Assembly (NCBI RefSeq): GCF_001618865.1
Contig: NZ_CP015136.1
Location: forward strand, 2,267,001 to 2,331,000
Origin: Luteitalea pratensis
Lineage (GTDB): Bacteria; Acidobacteriota; Vicinamibacteria; Vicinamibacterales; Vicinamibacteraceae
Direction of reading: 5' to 3'
Length of the DNA stretch: 64,000 nt
Shown in pieces: positions 59,804 through 64,000 of this stretch. Made by a program: the position numbers and the translations under genes. The notes under the pieces are model-generated. The model was not told where the DNA came from, did no database searches, and was given only the letters and a program-made list of their open reading frames with translations. Numbering within the stretch: the stretch's first letter is position 1; each line of letters begins with the position of its first letter.

Positions 59804-60313
59804 ATGAGCCCGACAGCATTTGCCCCTGCCCACCCGCCGGCCGGCATCGTTCGCACGATCGATTCAAACGGTCCCTACATGCGCCTTCGCCTCACGACGT
59901 CGGCCGAGTGCGAGGTCATCGACCTCACCGACCAGCTCGAGGAGTTCCTGGAACTCACCGGCCTGCTGAGGGGAGTCCTGATCGTGCATACGCTGCACAC
60001 CACGACCGCCGTGATCATCAACGAAAGGGAACCGCTGTTGCACGGCGACCTCTTCCGTCAGCTGGAACGCCTCGCACCGCGCGAGCTCGCGTACGACCAC
60101 GACGATCCGATCCGCCGCGTCGTGAACCGCACCGACACCGAGCGTACCAACGGCCACGCACATTGCCGCGCCATGCTCCTCGGCAGCACGCTGTCCCTGC
60201 CGATCATCGACGGTCGCCTCGTGCTTGGGCGCTGGCAGCGTGTGCTGTTCGTGGAGCTGGACGGCCCGCAGGAACGCACGGTGGTCGCGACCGTGGTCGG
60301 CGGCGAGCGGTAG
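59804..60313 (+). CDS. YjbQ/UPF0047 family protein (secondary thiamine-phosphate synthase-like)
   Basis: A 169-aa protein with the complete UPF0047 signature set: LIVHTLHTTTAVIINERE, LAYDHDDPIRR, NGHAHCRAMLLGSTLSLPII and LGRWQRVLFVELDGPQERT. E. coli YjbQ has weak thiamine-phosphate synthase activity, but the true role is unsettled. Upstream in-frame sequence is repeat translation, so ATG 59804 is used. It carries an N-terminal extension of ~20 residues compared with YjbQ. Confidence 0.88.
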   Translation: MSPTAFAPAHPPAGIVRTIDSNGPYMRLRLTTSAECEVIDLTDQLEEFLELTGLLRGVLIVHTLHTTTAVIINEREPLLHGDLFRQLERLAPRELAYDHDDPIRRVVNRTDTERTNGHAHCRAMLLGSTLSLPIIDGRLVLGRWQRVLFVELDGPQERTVVATVVGGER

Positions 60314-60326
60314 GGGCAGGCGGAGT

Positions 60327-60416
60327 GTCTCAGGTCCCAGGTCTCAAGTCTCAGGCTTCCCAAGGCCCAAGGCCCAAGGCCCCAGGGCGATACCGAGTCC
60401 CGATTCCCGATCCCGC
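60327..60416. repeat. Heptanucleotide arrays of three unit types
   Basis: 60327-60357 TCTCAGG/TCCCAGG/TCTCAAG; 60358-60388 CCCAAGG/CCCAAGG/CCCCAGG; 60393-60416 CCGAGTC/CCGATTC/CCGATCC. Three units in succession keep the 7-bp period. Confidence 0.85.
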
Positions 60417-60549
60417 GACATTCTCAACGCAGCGCGGGTACTTTTCCTCACTCCCGATGAGCGTTTGCGGCGTGATCGACGCGGCAGGGCTTGCTTCCGG
60501 TCCGGTGCGGACGGCCGCGTGCTTGCAACCGCGAGCACGGGGGCTCTGC

Positions 60550-61695
60550 ATGATCACCTTCGTGTTCACCCTGTTCTTGGTCCTCCACGGGCTCATTCAC
60601 GTGATGGGCGTCGCGAAAGCGTTCGGCTACGCCGACCTGCCGGGGCTCACGCTGCCAATCTCGCCCGGCATGGGCCTGGCCTGGGAAGCAGCAGCCTGCC
60701 TGTTCGTCGCCGCCGCCGTCGCCATCTACACGGACCCGCGCCACTGGTGGATCCTGGGCCTGTGCGCGGTCGCAGTGTCGATGATCGCCATCGTGCCATC
60801 CTGGCGTGATGCGAAGTTCGGCGCCGCCGCCAACGGCCTTGCCATCGTCGGCGTGGTCTTCGGCGTGCTCGCCTACGGCCCGGCGAGCCTGCGTGCGGCC
60901 TACGAGCGCGACGTCAACGCGTCGTTCACCAGGGCCGATCCGCAGGCGCGCCGGGTCGTCACCGAGGCCGACCTGGCGGCCCTTCCGTCACCGGTGCAGC
61001 GCTACCTGCGCGTCGCGGGAGTGGTGGGGCAGCCCCGTGTCAGGGAGATGTTCGTGCGCATGCACGGGCGCATTCGCGGCGGCCGCGAAATGGCTTGGAT
61101 GCCGTTCTCCTCGGAGCAGCACAACAGGTTCGGCGACACTCCCTCGCGCATGTTCTACATGACGGCGACCCGGGCCCTTCTGCCGATCCAGGGCTATCAC
61201 CGGTTCGTCGCTTCGGCGGCATCGATGCTGATCAAGGCGGCCGCACTCGTCCCAGTGGTCGACATGGACAGCCTCGAGCTGACGCAGAGCGAGACGGTCA
61301 CGCTCTTCAACGACCTGTGCATCCTGGCGCCGTCGGCGCTCCTCGACAGCGCGGTCACCTGGGAACCGACGATGCCAAGGGCCGCCGATGGTGACGGGAA
61401 CGGCGGCACGATCGTGCGCGCCCACTTCAGCCACGAGGGTCGCACCATCACAGCCGACCTCGTGTTCGGCGCCAACGACATGTTGGCCGACTTCATCTCC
61501 GACGATCGCTACGCCACGTTGCCGGACGGCACGACGATGGTGCGCCAGCGATGGTCGACGCCGGTCCGTGCGGTACGTCCGTTCGGGAAGGTCCTCCTTG
61601 CGTCGGCGGCAGAGGCGCGGTGGCACCCCAGCGACGACTCGTGGGCCTATCTCGAGCTGACGATCGACGACGTACGGTACGACCCGGAGCACTGA
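60550..61695 (+). CDS. DUF6544-like membrane protein
   Basis: A 381-aa protein. Four hydrophobic segments in the first ~115 residues (FVFTLFLVLHGLIHVMGVAKAF, LAWEAAACLFVAAAVAIY, WWILGLCAVAVSMIAIVP, AANGLAIVGVVFGVLAYG). These are followed by a ~250-residue soluble domain with LPSPVQRYLRVAGVVG, MAWMPFSSEQHNRFG, FNDLCILAPSALLDSAVTW and LPDGTTMVRQRWSTPV, the DUF6544 pattern. Its function is unknown. ATG 60550 directly precedes the first membrane helix. Confidence 0.78.
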   Translation: MITFVFTLFLVLHGLIHVMGVAKAFGYADLPGLTLPISPGMGLAWEAAACLFVAAAVAIYTDPRHWWILGLCAVAVSMIAIVPSWRDAKFGAAANGLAIVGVVFGVLAYGPASLRAAYERDVNASFTRADPQARRVVTEADLAALPSPVQRYLRVAGVVGQPRVREMFVRMHGRIRGGREMAWMPFSSEQHNRFGDTPSRMFYMTATRALLPIQGYHRFVASAASMLIKAAALVPVVDMDSLELTQSETVTLFNDLCILAPSALLDSAVTWEPTMPRAADGDGNGGTIVRAHFSHEGRTITADLVFGANDMLADFISDDRYATLPDGTTMVRQRWSTPVRAVRPFGKVLLASAAEARWHPSDDSWAYLELTIDDVRYDPEH

Positions 61696-61719
61696 ACCGC
61701 AAGGCTCCAGGCGACGGGC

Positions 61720-61725
61720 TATCAT
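61720..61725 (+). promoter_or_regulatory. Putative -10 box of the sugar ABC operon
   Basis: TATCAT ends 6 nt before ATG 61732. There is no Shine-Dalgarno, so the operon may start with a leaderless mRNA. Confidence 0.4.
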
Positions 61726-61731
61726 GCGCGC

Positions 61732-62763
61732 ATGCTTGCGCTGCGCATGACGATCCCGCGCGACCAGACCTGGCCCGGACGCTGGGAGCGCGCTCCAGCA
61801 TCGTGGGCCTTGACGATGGTGCTGGCAGTCTCGACGCTCGCCAGCTGTGGCCAGCCCACGCCGCCGTCCAACGGATCGTCCGCGGCGGAGAGCTCGTCCG
61901 CGGGGGCGGCGGTGCGGCCGCGCGTCGCGCTGGTGATGAAGTCGCTCGCGAACGAGTTCTTCGTCACGATGGCCGAGGGCGCAAAGCAGCATCAGGCGGC
62001 CCACCAGTCCGAGTACGATCTCATCGTCAACGGCATCCGCAACGAAACCGACATCACGCAGCAGGTCGCGCTGGTCGAGCAGATGGTCGCCCAAGGCGTG
62101 CAGGCGATCGTGATCGCCCCCGCCGACTCGCGCGCGCTCGTGCCCGCGCTGCGCCGCGCGCAGCAACATGGCGTGGTCGTCGTCAACATCGACAACAAGC
62201 TGGACGAGGCGACGCTGGCGGACGCAGGCCTGCGGGTGCCGTTCGTGGGACCTGACAATCGCGCCGGGGCGCGTGCGGTGGGCGAGGTGATCGCGAAGCG
62301 CCTCGGCAGGGGCGACGCCGTGGCGATCCTCGAAGGGGTGCCGACGGCATTCAACGCGCAGCAGCGCCGTCTCGGATTCGAGGACGCGATGCGTGCGGCC
62401 GGGATCCGCGTGGCGGCGGTGCAGGGCGCGCAGTGGGAACAGGACAAGGCCAACACCGTCTCGGCGGCCCTCCTGCGCGAACACCCGGATCTGAAGGCGA
62501 TCCTCGCCAGCAACGACAGCATGGCGCTCGGCGCCGCGGCAGCGGTGCGCCAGTCCGCTCGGGCCGGCCAGGTGTTGGTGGTCGGTTTCGACAACATCGC
62601 CGCGGTGCGGCAACTGCTCGACGAGGGCCGCATCCTGGCAACGGCGGATCAGCACGGAGATCAACTCGCCGTCTACGGCATCGAGTTCGCGCTCAGGCTC
62701 CTCCGCAAGGAAGCGGCGCCCGAGGATCGGCAGACGCCAGTGGATGTGGTCACTGCCCGATAA
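61732..62763 (+). CDS. Sugar ABC transporter substrate-binding lipoprotein (RbsB-like)
   Basis: A 343-aa protein. Signal with lipobox (VSTLASCGQP, Cys ~40), then a Ser-rich linker. The periplasmic-binding-protein type-I fold follows: RVALVMKSLANEFFVTMAEGAKQ, VEQMVAQGVQAIVIAPADSRAL, VAILEGVPTAFNAQQRRLGFEDAM, ILASNDSMALGAAAAV and VVGFDNIAAVRQLL. It is of the ribose/inositol-type cluster; the exact sugar cannot be told. It overlaps or abuts the ATPase gene, forming an RbsB-RbsA operon whose permease should lie beyond the window. Confidence 0.88.
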   Translation: MLALRMTIPRDQTWPGRWERAPASWALTMVLAVSTLASCGQPTPPSNGSSAAESSSAGAAVRPRVALVMKSLANEFFVTMAEGAKQHQAAHQSEYDLIVNGIRNETDITQQVALVEQMVAQGVQAIVIAPADSRALVPALRRAQQHGVVVVNIDNKLDEATLADAGLRVPFVGPDNRAGARAVGEVIAKRLGRGDAVAILEGVPTAFNAQQRRLGFEDAMRAAGIRVAAVQGAQWEQDKANTVSAALLREHPDLKAILASNDSMALGAAAAVRQSARAGQVLVVGFDNIAAVRQLLDEGRILATADQHGDQLAVYGIEFALRLLRKEAAPEDRQTPVDVVTAR

Positions 62764-64000
62764 CGTCGTGCCCGCGTTGCTCTCCCTGCGAGGCGTGGGC
62801 AAGTCGTACGCGGTGCCGGTGCTCACCGGCGTCGATCTCGACTTCCGCGCCGGCGAGGTGCACGCGCTGATGGGCGCCAACGGCGCCGGCAAGTCGACGC
62901 TGGTGCGCATCGTGTGCGGACTGACGACAGCCGACAGCGGCGCGATGACGTTGGCGGGGCATCCGCACGCGCCAGGATCACGTCGCGCCGCCGAGGACGC
63001 GGGCGTGCAGGTGGTGCTGCAGGAACTCGACCTGATCGAGACGCTCAGCGTCGCGGAGAACCTGTTCCTGACGCGGCTGCCGCATCGATTCGGGCTGCTC
63101 GATCGCGCGTCGCTGCAGGCACGGGCCTCGCGGGCGCTGGCGCTGGTGGGTCTCGAGGCACTGGATCCGCGCATCCCGGTCGCGGCGCTCGGCGTCGGGC
63201 AACGGCAACTCGTCGAGATCGCGGCGGCACTGGCGCGCGACTGCCGCGTGCTCGTGCTCGACGAGCCCACCGCCGCGCTGACGGCACCGGAAGTGGAACG
63301 GCTGTTCGCGCACGTGCGGCAGTTGCGCGACCGCGGTATCGCGGTGCTGTACATCAGCCATCGCATGGAGGAGATCGCCGGCCTCGCCGATCGCGTGACC
63401 GTGCTGCGTGACGGTCGCGTCGTGGGTCACGGCGCAGTCGCTGACATGCCTCGCGACGCGATCATGGCGCTGATGACCGGCATTGCGCCGGCCCAGGCGC
63501 TGCCTGTCGAGCATGCCATCGGCGACACCGCCGGGACGCGCGCAGCGGCGACGGGTGAGGGCCGCCTCCGCCCAGGCTCCGGCGCCCAGGGACGCAGTGC
63601 AACAGCGCCGGTGGCACTGCGAGTCGAGCACCTGCGGTGCGGCACGGCGGTCCGCGATGTGACTTTCGAGGTCCGGCGCGGCGAGATCCTCGGTCTCTCG
63701 GGACTGGTGGGCGCGGGCCGCACCGAGACGTTGCGCGCCATCTTTGGCGCCGATCGTCCCGATGCCGGACACATCAGCGTGGCCGACGGGCGCCCGTTGC
63801 GGCTGCGTGGGCCACGTGACGCGGTGCGTGCCGGCCTCGGGATGGTGCCTGAGGATCGACAAGCACACGCGCTCCTGCTCCCGCAATCGATCCGCAGCAA
63901 CATCACGCTGGCCACGCTCCGGCAGGTGTCGCGCGCGAGGACATGGGTCGATAGCGCACTCGAGCGTCGCACGGCTGGCGACATGGCGACGCGACTCGAC
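62744..64000 (+). CDS. Sugar ABC transporter ATP-binding protein (RbsA-like), partial
   Basis: 419 codons are visible; the 3' end is outside the window. The first ATPase domain has Walker A GANGAGKST (about residues 45-53), Q-loop VVLQELDLIETL, signature LGVGQRQLVEIA and Walker B VLVLDEPTAAL. The second domain begins after a ~35-residue Gly/Ala-rich linker and has GLSGLVGAGRTETLRAIFG, the degenerate Walker A typical of RbsA/MglA, and GMVPEDRQ. ATG 62744 overlaps the rbsB-like gene by 20 nt; GTG 62768 is the alternative start. Confidence 0.88.
   Translation, partial: MWSLPDNVVPALLSLRGVGKSYAVPVLTGVDLDFRAGEVHALMGANGAGKSTLVRIVCGLTTADSGAMTLAGHPHAPGSRRAAEDAGVQVVLQELDLIETLSVAENLFLTRLPHRFGLLDRASLQARASRALALVGLEALDPRIPVAALGVGQRQLVEIAAALARDCRVLVLDEPTAALTAPEVERLFAHVRQLRDRGIAVLYISHRMEEIAGLADRVTVLRDGRVVGHGAVADMPRDAIMALMTGIAPAQALPVEHAIGDTAGTRAAATGEGRLRPGSGAQGRSATAPVALRVEHLRCGTAVRDVTFEVRRGEILGLSGLVGAGRTETLRAIFGADRPDAGHISVADGRPLRLRGPRDAVRAGLGMVPEDRQAHALLLPQSIRSNITLATLRQVSRARTWVDSALERRTAGDMATRLD

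Noticed and set aside
60988-63366. 792-codon minus-strand open frame
   Set aside because: It is antisense to the DUF6544-like, RbsB-like and RbsA-like genes, all with clear motifs. Composition is typical of a shadow frame.
1-64000. tRNA, rRNA or riboswitch genes
   Set aside because: I looked for tRNA-like CCA-adjacent cloverleaf features, rRNA landmarks and common riboswitch cores and saw none. A covariance search could still find a small RNA.

Overview
The window is about 64 kb of GC-rich bacterial chromosome with roughly 60 genes and no rRNA, tRNA, CRISPR array or intact insertion sequence that I can see. The gene content suggests an Acidobacteriota soil or sediment chemo-organotroph of the Vicinamibacteria/Luteitalea type: several DinB proteins, CadC-like winged-helix regulators, an ECF sigma/Ser-Thr kinase pair, a CRTAC1-type FG-GAP protein, an M36 protease, a haloperoxidase-like protein and Tat-exported sugar enzymes. 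This assignment is inferred from gene families, not from a marker gene.

Layout. 1-2000: GMC dehydrogenase with its small subunit, then a DinB protein. 2200-4400: cupin/SnoaL protein and an ECF sigma/anti-sigma pair. 4700-10500: GH43 glycosidase, exported amidohydrolase, a TldD/TldE-like pair and a VOC protein. 10600-14250: murQ behind a winged-helix/TPR regulator, divergent from an exported beta-propeller. 14500-21400: a P-loop kinase coupled to a beheaded esterase, an M36 metalloprotease, a mosaic of two gene fragments, and a macro-like/SIR2 fusion protein that may be a defence NADase. 21400-30900: exported propellers and hydrolases, a LOG protein, a frameshifted chimeric gene and a thermonuclease. 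31100-38100: haloperoxidase-like protein, alpha/beta hydrolase, TIM-barrel isomerase divergent from a Gfo/Idh/MocA oxidoreductase, vapB with a destroyed vapC, and an SDR. 38200-44800: Nramp-like transporter, serC-serA, a DinB-VOC-DinB operon. 45200-51300: ECF sigma, membrane Ser/Thr kinase, secreted protein and second sigma factor, then a nucleotidyltransferase toxin-like pair. 51400-64000: AlkA-like glycosylase, truncated FAD oxidase, hybrid histidine kinase, ankyrin protein, membrane-anchored winged-helix protein, YjbQ, DUF6544-like protein and the start of an RbsB-RbsA sugar ABC operon that runs off the end.

The most unusual content lies between the genes. First, nearly every large intergenic gap carries short arrays with a strict 7-bp period. 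The unit sequence differs from array to array (GAACGCC, CCCGGTA, TCTCAGG, AGGCATT, AAGGCCC types), but the period does not. Second, there is a family of short perfect palindromes whose arms differ between copies yet always remain self-complementary, flanked by GTAG...CTAC. In five or six copies the 2-nt centre of the palindrome is replaced by a conserved 32-nt core. Third, many genes have a TAnnAT box only 5-8 nt before the start codon and no Shine-Dalgarno sequence, which suggests leaderless transcription. Fourth, several genes are truncated or chimeric (15004, 18730-19141, 28005, 37157, 52391), and one truncation coincides with a copy of the palindromic element.
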